A stretch of DNA of 64,000 bases, taken from Bagarius yarrelli (taxonomy: Eukaryota > Chordata > Actinopteri > Siluriformes > Sisoridae). This document shows positions 51,601 to 59,460 of the stretch, piece by piece (within the stretch, counting starts at the first letter, position 1; each line of letters opens with the position of its first letter). The position numbers and the translations under genes were made by a program. The stretch spans positions 415,470 to 479,469 of the forward strand of contig VCAZ01000216.1 of the NCBI GenBank assembly GCA_005784505.1, read 5' to 3'. The notes beneath the pieces are model-generated. The model worked only from the letters and a program-made list of their open reading frames with translations. It was not told the DNA's origin and did not search any database.

Positions 51601-54457
51601 TATTTTTATTAGCGCTTAATTTATTATAAGCAAGACAGGCCGAAATAATTGTGAGTGATATCTGAATAGCTCCTATAAAAAAAAAACAGCAAACAAAAGA
51701 AAGTACCCTGACTGTTCGTTATGTTGGTAGGAGTGATCATCCATTAGCTCAGCTCTACTGCCACTCCATCATGGAGCATCACCACTTTGACCAGTGCCTC
51801 ATGATCCTCAACAGTCAAGTAAGTAGAATTTTAGTTGTATTATACAATACAATTACATTTACAGCATTTGTCCATAGACGCTTTGTCCAGAGCGGCGTAC
51901 AAAAGTGCTTTGAGTCAGTTACTGACATTGATTTTTTAATTAGTGCAATTAGCCGACTTAAATTTTTCTCTCTATTTTTGGTTTAGGTATATCACTGGGT
52001 AAACAAAAGACTAAGAGGGGCTATTGTGACATGTATTTTAGATATTTTGATAGATAACAAATCAAAGAAAAAAGCAAAACAAATGCTATATCAGTATTAA
52101 ATTATATATTAGCAACACTCTTTAAACTTATTTACAATCGATTGACTTTGAGGACAATCAAATGGTAATAGCAATTTTCTCCTTATTAAGTAATCGATTT
52201 TAGTAAGCATTCAGACACAGTGAGTGAGTTACCTACTCCTAACAATGTCTGAAAGGGTCCATTAAAAAATTTTAATTGATCATCGATCACTTTAAACACT
52301 TCTTTTGGCACATGGACACTTTACATTTACAGCATTTAGTAGGCGGCCTTTTTCAGAGCAACATACATTTATCTCTTTTATACAGCTGAGCAATTGAGAG
52401 TTACGGGCCAACAGTGGCAGCTTGGTGATGCTGGGAATCCGACCCAGATCTTCCAATTAGCAGTCCGACACCTTAACCGCACTACCACCGTAACTGTGCT
52501 ACCACCTTTCCTCCCTTTTCCATATAAGTGACAATCACACTGGGTCACTTTTATTCTGTACTACCTCTACTACCTATCTGAGGGTGATGGGAGACAGGGA
52601 CACTTTAATTGTGTTCCATATAGCCAGTCTACTCTGTAGTCTTGTTTTGATGGCTGTCAACTAAGACACATTTGTTGAAGTGGTGGACCCAGTTTTTGTT
52701 CTGAATGTTTAAGTTTTTTTCTTTTTTTAAATTCAGCTTTTTTTTCCTTTTTGCTTTGATCCTTTCTGTCCAGTGATATTTTTTTCAAGGGTTAGTTTGT
52801 GTCACTTATGTGGGAAACAGTGTGCCAGAGACATGTGTGGTAGTGGGGCGAGGGCGGAAACAGCCGTTTTCTAAATTTAGAATCGAATGTGTTTTGAATT
52901 TAATGTTTATTCATTCTGTTCTCTCAGGGCAGTCAAATATTAAGCAGTCTTTCACTGGATGAGTATAAAACAACACTGAAGATGATTGAAAAAGCTATCT
53001 TGGCCACTGATCTGGCCCTCTACATGAAGTAAGTACCAGATATCACAGCTGAGAAAATCAAATTGAACTCCCCATAAATATAAGACACAGTGAATAAACA
53101 CCAATTGTTTATTTACAGTAAATGTTGGTTGACCATAGGGTTTTGTACAATCGAATAGGGACGTCTGTATAGCTGTTCACTCTACCAACAGTGGCACTGA
53201 CACTGTGTGAAGTTCTTTATTGTAATAATGAAAATAATGATATTGGTAGCTTTGTCTTCCAGCAATCAAATGCAGAATGCAATAACTGCAATTGTGTTTT
53301 TTTTTTTTTTTTGTTACTATAGGAAACGAACTGAGTTTTTTGAACTAGCAAAGAAAAATCGGTTTAACTGGGAGGACGATTGTCACAGGGAACTGCTAAG
53401 GTGATTTGTATAGAACTGTAGGTGAATTTGTATAGAACTGTAGGTGATTGTGAGGTATTAAAGTCACACTATTAACATACATGAAGGGGATTTTGTATGT
53501 CTACTGCAGGTCCATGTTGATGACTGCATGTGATATTTCCGCCATTACCAAACCATGGCCTGTCCAAAAAAGGGTAAGAGCTATAGTTTATAAAACTACG
53601 GGCACTGATTATATATCTAATTTAAATATACAATATATATATATGGGAATAAAGTACATTATGCTCTACAAACAAGGGGATCTTTCCTTTTTTTCCTTTT
53701 ATTCTGCCTTGCAAAATTACCTTTTGAATTTGAACTTTGTAGACACGAGACATGATGCATTTCATGCCAGAATTTATGATAAAATTGTAAAATATTTACA
53801 TTTATAATTCAATTGTGTCTATAATGAAAACACTATCATAAAACAGTAAATCCACTTAAATGTGGTTAAAGAGAACCCTGGGCAAAGTAAAGTTTTCCCC
53901 CTTTAAACACTGATGTCCTGTTTGTTTTCCACTTTTTTTTCCTGCTTGTCTTTACAGATAGCTGAGCTTGTTGCCACTGAATTCTTCGAGCAAGGGGACA
54001 AGGAAAGAGAAGAGCTGAACATTGAACCTATTGTAAGTTTATTTCCTGTATATTACATCACACTGTCAGAACAGCAGGACTACGTCAAGACCCGCAGCAG
54101 ATTTCACAACTTTTAAAGAGTTTGGTTGTCCCGAACAGGATCTGATGAACAGAGAGAAGCGTGACATGATTCCCAGCATGCAAGTGTCTTTTATCGATGC
54201 CGTTTGCACACAGTTGTATGAGGTAAAAGCCACAGTTATACAGATTGTCTTTTATTAAAAGTTATAGAACTGTCCCTGTTTTTTAGTAATAGTTTGGAAA
54301 TAATATATGGTACTAACGCATGTGTGCTTTGTAGACACTGGCCGGTATGTCAGATTTCTGCTCCCCCCTACTGGAAGGTTGCAGGAAAAACAGGCAGAAT
54401 TGGAAGCTGTTAGCTGAACAGGCTGAGGAGGCAGGCTTACTGAATGGAGGACATTAA
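27650..54457 (+). CDS. pde5a: cGMP-specific phosphodiesterase 5A, complete, 21 coding exons
   Basis: PDE5A hydrolyses cGMP to 5'-GMP in the cytosol and so ends nitric oxide/cGMP signals. Exons: 27650-27744, 31696-32314, 34245-34334, 34430-34501, 36848-36937, 37065-37202, 41435-41502, 43524-43641, 43833-43917, 44485-44660, 45669-45728, 48139-48285, 51048-51173, 51494-51588, 51731-51818, 52928-53028, 53323-53400, 53510-53573, 53958-54032, 54139-54222, 54335-54457. All borders are GT/AG and every phase joins, giving 863 residues (human about 875). The exon count matches human PDE5A. Domains: a short N-terminal region with the kinase-site motif RKISASEF (Ser92), GAF-A (about 140-305), GAF-B (about 322-490) and the catalytic domain (about 530-855). 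Orthology rests on near-identity to PDE5A, including HNWRHAF and SMQVSFID. The start is the first Met in good context; Met11 is an alternative. Fish may have two pde5a copies and I cannot say which this is. Confidence 0.97.
28402..28427. repeat. Poly-T tract
   Basis: About 26 T in a row within PDE5A intron 1. Tract length is prone to sequencing and replication slippage. Confidence 0.95.
29085..29640. repeat. Two-unit pentanucleotide array (ACTGA / ATTGA)
   Basis: About 550 bases made of two five-base units that differ by one transition, ctgaa and ttgaa, arranged in blocks of several copies each, with occasional ttaaa breaks and ggatt variants. The left edge follows taaacttgaactgaac, the form of a LINE 3' tail, which may have seeded the array. 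On the minus strand it gives Ser-Val-Gln-Phe and Ser-Ile-Gln-Phe repeats in open frames of 111 and 177 codons; these are not genes. Confidence 0.95.
29765..30329. mobile_element. hAT-type non-autonomous element (copy 1)
   Basis: It starts with cagaggtgggtagagtatcc and ends with ccacccacatctg, which form inverted terminal repeats. Inside it shares acatcacatcacctgtcatt and tctctctgttctgcttatat with the copy at 39690. No transposase is encoded. I could not see a clean 8-base target duplication for this copy. Confidence 0.75.
31696..34501 (+). CDS. pde5a: PDE5A exons 2-4: phosphorylation site and GAF-A
   Basis: Exon 2 is the largest (619 bases) and holds the PKA/PKG site motif TPTRKISASEFDRPLRP (Ser92, equal to human Ser102) and the start of GAF-A. 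Exons 3 and 4 complete the part with the NK...F...DE motif (Asn277-Lys278), the signature of cyclic-nucleotide-binding PDE GAF domains. In PDE5 this domain binds cGMP and activates the catalytic domain. Exon 2 is clearly GC-richer than the introns. Residues 47-88 are poorly conserved with human, as expected for the linker before the phosphorylation site. Confidence 0.95.
33150..33510. repeat. Dispersed repeat, possibly LTR-derived (copy 2)
   Basis: It shares gcaaacaatacttcgcaatg (33377-33396) and its general layout with the copy at 22374. It sits in PDE5A intron 2. The end reads ggggggccggaatcattac. Confidence 0.55.
34745..36790 (+). mobile_element. Decayed Ty3/Gypsy retrotransposon in PDE5A intron 4
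   Basis: The plus strand shows broken pieces of a Gypsy pol in order: a reverse transcriptase start (about 35310-35570, with an EDGLASGFIKPST-like run), a piece near the RNase H end (about 35780-35890), and an integrase core (about 36095-36590, with LTIIDRFSEACPLVPL and SGYHPQSNG). Stops and frameshifts interrupt all of them; for example TAG at 36311-36313 follows HPQSNG. Direct repeats flank the coding part: a 23-base match at 34768-34790 and 36673-36695, and a 19-base match at 34836-34854 and 36739-36757. They are probably remnants of the two LTRs. Much of pol, and gag, is missing. It is an inactive old copy. Confidence 0.85.
37065..44660 (+). CDS. pde5a: PDE5A exons 6-10: GAF-B
   Basis: These five exons (37065-37202, 41435-41502, 43524-43641, 43833-43917, 44485-44660) encode residues from about 323 to 517. 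They hold the GAF-B core, with INYMYAQYVRNTMEPLNIPD and the NK...F...ND motif (Asn465-Lys466 onward, NRNDEQF). In PDE5 this domain supports dimerisation and holds the enzyme in its less active state. The long intron 6 (37203-41434) carries several mobile elements, but the exon borders are clean. Confidence 0.95.
37320..38184. other. PDE5A intron 6, left part
   Basis: AT-rich intronic DNA. I see no gene or clear repeat; a short ACAC run lies at about 38127-38136. Confidence 0.4.
38185..38820. mobile_element. Probable DNA transposon remnant (gatatcgg family)
   Basis: It begins with aggtaccgactgatatatca and atgagccatcgatatcggtg, and ends with cataatcggcccacaaaaac then gggcccc. These paired gatatcgg/cggccca ends are typical of a common fish hAT-like repeat. 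A LINE-tail-like stretch (about 38325-38385, acaaataaagcttgacttgt) lies inside it. Confidence 0.55.
39530..40620. mobile_element. Older dispersed repeat interrupted by a hAT-type copy
   Basis: The left part contains gggcctgtattcacaaaacg and accaagagttctccc, the look of a common fish DNA repeat. It stops at 39689, where the hAT-type copy (39690-40491) begins, and seems to continue at 40492 with gctatggttgctgttagcat. The nested layout orders the two insertions in time. Confidence 0.45.
39690..40491. mobile_element. hAT-type non-autonomous element (copy 2) with target duplication
   Basis: The termini are cagaggtgggtagagtagcc and tactacccacctctg, an inverted pair. The flanks are gctatgga (39682-39689) and gctatggt (40492-40499), an 8-base target duplication matching at seven positions, as expected for the hAT superfamily. 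It encodes no transposase. It is the same family as the copy at 29765. Confidence 0.85.
45669..45728 (+). CDS. pde5a: PDE5A exon 11 with two in-frame donors
   Basis: Two GT donors lie nine bases apart: gtaact at 45720 and gtaaat at 45729. Use of the second gives TRELQVTAAATVPSAQ across the join, the same length as human PDE5A, so I chose it. Use of the first would remove three residues and keep the frame. The residues lie in the linker between GAF-B and the catalytic domain. Confidence 0.85.
46500..47480 (-). mobile_element. Decayed Gypsy pol fragment in PDE5A intron 11, reversed
   Basis: On the minus strand the segment encodes broken pieces of a Gypsy polyprotein: an LVDSEAAS-like aspartic protease site (about 46900-46930) and, further on, the start of reverse transcriptase (about 46520-46670; FPETKAMESHIKEALKYGF, then lysine-rich KKK and ALALITKG-like ends in shifted frames). 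Stops and frameshifts are many. Adjacent DNA (about 47480-47690) resembles the LTR-proximal part of such elements. It stands opposite in orientation to the intron 4 copy. Confidence 0.7.
47680..47935 (+). mobile_element. tRNA-derived SINE, second type
   Basis: It has an A-box-like ggctcaaatggttaaggcgc, a B-box-like gggtttaagcctc, then gttgggtccttgagcaagac, gctccaggggcgctgtatca, and a tail with gggatatgcgaaaaaagaat and ttcactgtgctgt. The body and tail differ from the SINE at 20346. It is directly next to the Gypsy-related DNA on its left. Confidence 0.8.
48139..54457 (+). CDS. pde5a: PDE5A exons 12-21: catalytic domain
   Basis: These ten exons encode residues 538-863. Visible key residues: Tyr605 and the general acid His606 in YHNWRHAF; metal ligands His610, His646 and Asp647 (HDLDHRG) and Asp757 (TACD); the clamp Val775 and Phe813; and the nucleotide-selecting Gln810 in SMQVSFID. 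Each is seven below its human PDE5A number, which shows no indel within the catalytic domain relative to human. The enzyme should therefore be active and cGMP-selective. Intron 17 is only 109 bases. The C-terminus (LLNGGH) is shorter than in human. Confidence 0.96.
48300..51047. other. PDE5A intron 12
   Basis: A 2.8-kb intron. I see no clear mobile element. A slightly GC-richer open frame at 50338-50547 matches nothing I know and lies between coding exons on the same strand, so I treat it as chance. The 92-codon frame ending in exon 13 is the exon plus upstream intron. Confidence 0.5.
51849..51905 (-). repeat. SINE 3' tail fragment in PDE5A intron 15
   Basis: It reads tttacagcatttgtccatag then acgctttgtccagagcggcg, a diverged reverse copy of the tail shared by the SINEs at 20346 and 23209. 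Confidence 0.5.
52320..52510 (-). mobile_element. tRNA-derived SINE, reverse orientation
   Basis: The tail (tttacagcatttagtaggcg) is on the left and the tRNA-like head on the right: gggaatccgacccagat is the complement of a B box, and ccgcactaccaccgta marks the A-box end. It is the same family as 20346. It lies in PDE5A intron 15. Confidence 0.8.
53401..53455 (+). repeat. Tandem duplication at the PDE5A intron 17 donor
   Basis: The donor region gtgatttgtatagaactgta is followed at once by a near copy with one extra base, and then by a third partial copy (gtgattgtgag). Potential GT donors thus recur at 53401, 53422 and 53444. Only the first keeps the reading frame: the next bases give AGG TGA, a stop. 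Confidence 0.85.
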
Positions 54458-55345
54458 ACAGCTCATCCCAGTCAGCACAAGATAAAGTTCACGCCTTTTC
54501 CTTATTCCACATACAAACTATAAGCAATGAATTCTCTCCTGTCATGATTTCTGTTATGAAGAGTTCACCAACCACTATAAAGCATTTAATCTTTTAGCTG
54601 AATCATATTGGTTCCATGTAGCAGGTGGATGGTTGAGGGGTGATGGGGACAAAACACTAAGGCAATATAATGTAAAGTACAGACATATTCTTAGTCACGT
54701 AATCTGTTTGTTATCTTTTTATAAAATTACACAAGCTTTTTACATTTTTCTGTTATGAGGAAAGAGAAAAGTTTTGCGCTTTGTTTATATCAGCTTTAAA
54801 AAGAAGCCATTTTTTGCTTGTCTAATCACTGAAATTTATGCTTTGAGGAATGTGTCATTAATTGGGCATTAAAAATAGCTACTACTTTGGCTGGCACCGT
54901 GGTGCCACATGCGTGCGTCCCGGGTTTAATTTCGGCTCGGGTCCTTTCCGGTCTCACCTCTCTTTCTAGGTCCCTAACTTCATTCCTCTGCCCTATCAAT
55001 AAAAGCAAAATATCTTTAAAAAATAGCTACTACTTGCTTGGACATTTTTAGGTAATCTTCAGGAAAGGAGGCTAGCTAACATTTATTCAAAGTTTTATTT
55101 ATTGTTTTGGTCCTATATCAGGGTTTTCTGTAGCTCACTCACTGTAATGACAAAGGAAAGGCACAAATGAAATAATTTATTCATCACTGCAGTGCACTGC
55201 ACAAATAAGCCAATATAATTAATAATTGAACAAACACTTTGAAAAATATAGAAAAAGCTTTTCCCCACTTTGTGTTACTGTTTTCACATGTCTTTTGAAT
55301 ATTTATTTACTTCATGTCATGTTTTGAGAACTTGTTTAATAAACA
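54458..55345 (+). other. PDE5A 3' UTR
   Basis: This follows the TAA stop at 54455-54457. Candidate poly(A) signals AATAAA lie at 54998-55003, inside a repeat fragment, and at 55338-55343, in unique-looking sequence. The second is the better candidate, but no cleavage site can be fixed from sequence alone. Confidence 0.55.
54885..55012 (+). mobile_element. SINE-like 3' fragment in the PDE5A 3' UTR
   Basis: It reads cgtcccgggtttaatttcgg, ctcgggtcctttccgg, then a pyrimidine-rich part and atcaataaaagcaaaat. This is the form of the 3' half of a known fish SINE type. The minus-strand open frame across it is chance. Confidence 0.5.
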
Positions 55346-56319
55346 TGTAACACTAAAATCAAGGAGTAAAATATATATTTAATTGGTCAAAAATTGTCTT
55401 TTTTTAGATTTGTATTGGCAATATGTATTTTTTCCCTGCTGCCACTGTTGCATATAAACTGTATCTTTTCTATTGGTGTGATATAGTGAGTAAGGCCTGT
55501 GTGTGTTTCACTTCCAACATTGTCACATTTCCTTTTGCTTCAAACAGGTTATTTATTTGTTTGAACGTACTTAGGCTACTATCATGCATTTTAAGATAAT
55601 TTACCCGATTAATAAAATGACCTGGGTTCCTTTTTGTGTAACTAAACTGAGACAAATCACAGAAATCTTAAAACGAACCTACAGATATGTATAATGGTCA
55701 GGTGTGCACATTCTTCCGGCCATATACTGTGTTTACATACATATAAGTTTCATCTTTTTCCAAACCAGATGTTTTTAAGACCCAATTTTGGCCAAATACA
55801 TAATTGTCTTTAGAGCTACTTCAGTCACACAACAGCATTATCATTTCAAACCAGAGCACACCAAATAGAATAAAATTCATATTTTTCCCTACCAATCTGG
55901 TACAACTGAAATAAATTGGTGGCTTTGAGCATTTTATCTGGCCGCCAATCTTTTAAAGTAGAACTTGAATGGCTTGATGTGTTCTGTAACCCTTTCAGAT
56001 TGATGTCTATTCAGAAGCTTCACAGTACAAGCAGCAATCTCGCTCTTTCACATGCTGATCAGGTCAGCAGGTGTTGGGGAGCCCAGGCTTTGATATGTTA
56101 ACAAAGAACAGTTCAAAGAGGAGTATGTCAGACGGCTAGTACTTTTATGCTTAATGCAGAAATAATTACAGTAAATTGACAGGAACTGTACATAAAAGCT
56201 ATACAAGATATTTGCTGCAAGTTCTGTACTCATTAAGAGAAACTAAAACATATGCTATTATGTGCAGTATTTAAAATTTAGAGCCTTACTAAATACCTAC
56301 ATTACACCAAACTTTACTT
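55346..56319. other. Spacer between PDE5A and MAD2L1
   Basis: AT-rich DNA between the convergent 3' ends. No gene or clear repeat seen. Confidence 0.45.
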
Positions 56320-56897
56320 TTTATTGCACGGTTAAATCTAAACATTTCACTCATAACTGAACCAAGGCGTTTTGCCATATTATTACTCACTGCTGGTGGC
56401 ACATGAGTCAACGTTAATTCATAACCATGTGCTCGCTCTCTCTATCTATGAAGTTACTTTTTTAGATATTTATGTAGACTATCACTTGCAGTCTCAACTG
56501 GGAAAATTAAAAAAAGTTTCGGTTGAAGCTTTTAGAAAAACAATAACCCAACTTCTCTAGAAAAAGAGGGATAGGAAGTGTCTTGGACAGAATGTTTACT
56601 ACATTACTAAAGAATAATATCTATCCTTATGTTTGCTTGTACATTGTACTGAGGGAAGATACCATCTATTGGCCAAAAGCCACATTGAGGGTAACAGCAA
56701 TAACAACACTGTGTTAATACTAGGACCTTTTTTAATGTTTAGAGATACAGCCATAAAACTTCCCAGCAAAGGAGACATTGTTTTGGAATGAAAGACATGA
56801 AAACTATGTACAATAAACAAACAAACAGAGAGCGAAGGACAAAAAGTGAGAAGCAAAAAAGGAGAGAGAAAGATAGAAATACAGATAGAAAGCATGG
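56320..56897 (-). other. MAD2L1 3' UTR
   Basis: This lies downstream of the expected MAD2L1 stop on the minus strand. A candidate AATAAA (complement TTTATT) lies at 56320-56325 and a weaker ATTAAA near 56730. In the sequence as given, the shifted frame of the last exon would read into this region and stop at about 56804. Confidence 0.5.
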
Positions 56898-59255
56898 TTA
56901 AATGGCATTTGCCTTTTTATAAGCCACCATACTGTTGACTTTGTGGATGGATGTGGTAAATGAACGAAGTGGACTTCTTCTGATTGGTTAATGAGTTGAG
57001 GTCCAGACTCCTCCCACTGCTCAGGTACCTTCAAATCCTTGTCCGTGTAGATTAGAAGGTCAAATGCACCTGTCAGAAGACACAGGAAAAAGTCCCAAGA
57101 TATTAAAAAAAAAAGTATTTAATTAGAGTGAACAAATCCCCCAAAGTACAGGACAAAACATTTGTTGTAGAAGAATAACATTTCTCTGAGCCTCCACTGA
57201 ACACCTTTGTTATGGACTGGAACACCGACTGCACCCCAGACTCATTCAATATCAGTGTCTGAATTTACTAATACTATTGTAGATGAATAAACACATTTAC
57301 ACTTCAAAATATAAAAGCTTTGTTTAATTATAATAAAGGGGTTTATTATAACAGAAAATTGACTAGAGATCTGGAATGAGATGTCCACATACAATACTTC
57401 ATCTGCATACATGCTTTATATGACAATATTGCTACTTAATTTGTGCTGGTGTTATATTTCATTGTCTTGGAACAGTTTTGGTAATCTTAAATACATTTTC
57501 ACAGTGTTGAACTTACAGGCTGTTTCCAGTAAAGGTAGGAAAGTGACAGTGGCTGTGATCTGTCTGATAACCGAGCGGATTTCCTCCTGGATGGCCTTCA
57601 TCGACCTCTCTCTGGGAGCGCTGCGACACACCACACAAATTATTACTTGCAACTCCATGCAGGAACTAGAATTTAATGCAGGGTATTGAATGCAACAATC
57701 GCATGTCAAGCCTATTTTACTATAACATACACAGACGCAACTAATGCATAAATGTAGACCTTTAAAGGAAAACATCATTCACGACAATGTGTTTGCTCGG
57801 CTCAGCAAACATTGCATAAGCTGTACATTTCTGTAGATGTAGTATCAATTTTTATAATGTACAATGTCTTTCCAATTATTAGTTTATTATAACAGAATAA
57901 TATAGATTATATATTTCAAAAACATATTAAAAACTTAGAAATTATACATTCTATAGAATTATATTGTTTAGACCAGTGTTTCCCAACCAAGGGGGCATCT
58001 GATGAGTGCAGAGGTGCCAATTAAAAAAAATATTCAGACTTTAATAACACAGTAAAATGTGTATAAATGAATTGAATAAAACATTGTGGATAAAAAAGTA
58101 GCCAAACCGAAGAAGGCTTACACATCCGCTCAGACTGCATGCACATCTTTAACACAACAGCTTTGGGACCACAAGCTGAGAAAGCAAGAAAGGTGCCCCT
58201 GTCAAACAATACAATTTTCAGGCGAATAAATGACCTGTATGATCCTCAGACATAGATCTGACGGGATTTAGCATTAGTGTTTTTAAATTGTAAAGGGTAC
58301 CAAGACTGAAAAAGGTTGTGAAATAGACGATAGAATAAGGCGTTAAACGGAATCCTTGACATCTCAGGAAAGATAGGGGTTGTATCTTGTATATGTAAAA
58401 TATTTTCTTTTAGCTGACATGTTTTCGGATCCAACCTTTTATGAAAGTACCTGCTCTCCTTAGCGGTCTTGTCACACTCAATGTCAAACTGCCATCTCTC
58501 CAGGACCTCGTTTGTTTCAAGACATGTGATCACCACCACCAGCTTCTGTACCGTGCAGTCAAACAGCCACTCTGCAGGGGGAAAACCAGATACAGCACTG
58601 ATCAATGTGTGTAAATAAGTCAAATACCAAAAAAGAAGTGAATGCAACAGAGTTTACAGATGTCTGATGAAGAAACAATAAATCTACTACAGCTGCTGTC
58701 TGACAGCTGTGATGTGTAAAACTTGACGAACCTTTGAGTTGTGTCACCACGTTGGTAAGATAGTTCTTCAGTTTGGGGTCTGTGGTGAGATGGAGGCCCA
58801 TGTCATACTTGGTGACTCTGGTGAAGGTTTCTGCAGGATAGATGCCTCGTTGGTATAAAATGCTGTTAATCCCAAATGCTGTACAATGGGCACAGGCAGG
58901 AAGTGGATGTAAATAATTAACATGAAATATGCCTGTGTCTAGCTCGATTAGATTTCATTTTTTAATTCAGGGCTTTCTATATAAATAAGGGCGACATTAG
59001 TTAGTCATTCCATGATCAAATGATAAAAAAAATCACAAAGCACCATTTCTGAATCGATAAACAAAGCAAATGTAGTTAAACGTAGGATAGTCACGTGACT
59101 ATAAACCGCAAGTTGCATATTTCTAAAACATGCTAGTAAGCTAGCTAACGTTCAACTCAAAATTGCCGAATAAAACATTCGTTTCACTTACAGAAAAATT
59201 CAGCAACGAGTTCGGCACTTCCTTTTAAAGTAATTCCTTGCAAAGTTGTCGACAT
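56898..59255 (-). CDS. mad2l1: MAD2L1 spindle checkpoint protein, frameshift in last exon
   Basis: MAD2 is the HORMA-domain protein that binds CDC20 at unattached kinetochores and delays anaphase. Five coding exons on the minus strand: 59255-59192, 58878-58732, 58571-58451, 57620-57517 and 57069-56898, all with GT/AG borders and joining phases. The protein opens MSTTLQGITLKGSAELVAEF and keeps FGINSILYQRGIYP, VQKLVVVI, LERWQFDIECDKTAK, IRSVIRQITATVTFLPLLE and FDLLIYTDKD, almost as in human MAD2. In the last exon one base is missing near 56971-56972, within GAAGAAGTCCACTTC. After that point the expected end (LRSFTTSIHKVNSMVAYKK) is in another frame, with a TAA at 56898-56900. That end is the safety-belt region that closes over the partner peptide. 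Without the shift the protein would have about 202 residues (human 205). A sequencing error is the simplest explanation; a true mutation or a tolerated variant is possible. Confidence 0.95.
57952..58450. other. MAD2L1 intron 3, right part
   Basis: Intron DNA between MAD2L1 exons 4 and 3. No separate gene seen; the short minus-strand frames here are intron or read-through of exon 3. Confidence 0.45.
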
Positions 59256-59460
59256 TTTTGTGGTGTTTTATCTCTATTCGCGTATACGTGTCCCGTGCGG
59301 CAGCTTCTTGCTTGTTTTCTTTTTACCCGCCGTCCAGTTTGAATTCACAACGCGTTTAAACTTTTGCGCATGCGCACATTGAAACAACGGCGCTGTGCGT
59401 TGACGTCAGCAATCTCAAAGCCTTAAAATCCTTTATGTTTTGTACACAGTATAATATTTG
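59256..59460 (-). promoter_or_regulatory. MAD2L1 promoter region
   Basis: A CpG-containing, TATA-less region just upstream of the MAD2L1 start. It has a perfect NRF1-type palindrome tgcgcatgcgca at 59365-59376 and a perfect CRE palindrome tgacgtca at 59401-59408. A tttgaa hexamer at 59338-59343 resembles the CHR element of cell-cycle genes, but in the opposite orientation to transcription. NRF1 and CRE palindromes are typical of ubiquitous, TATA-less promoters. Confidence 0.7.
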
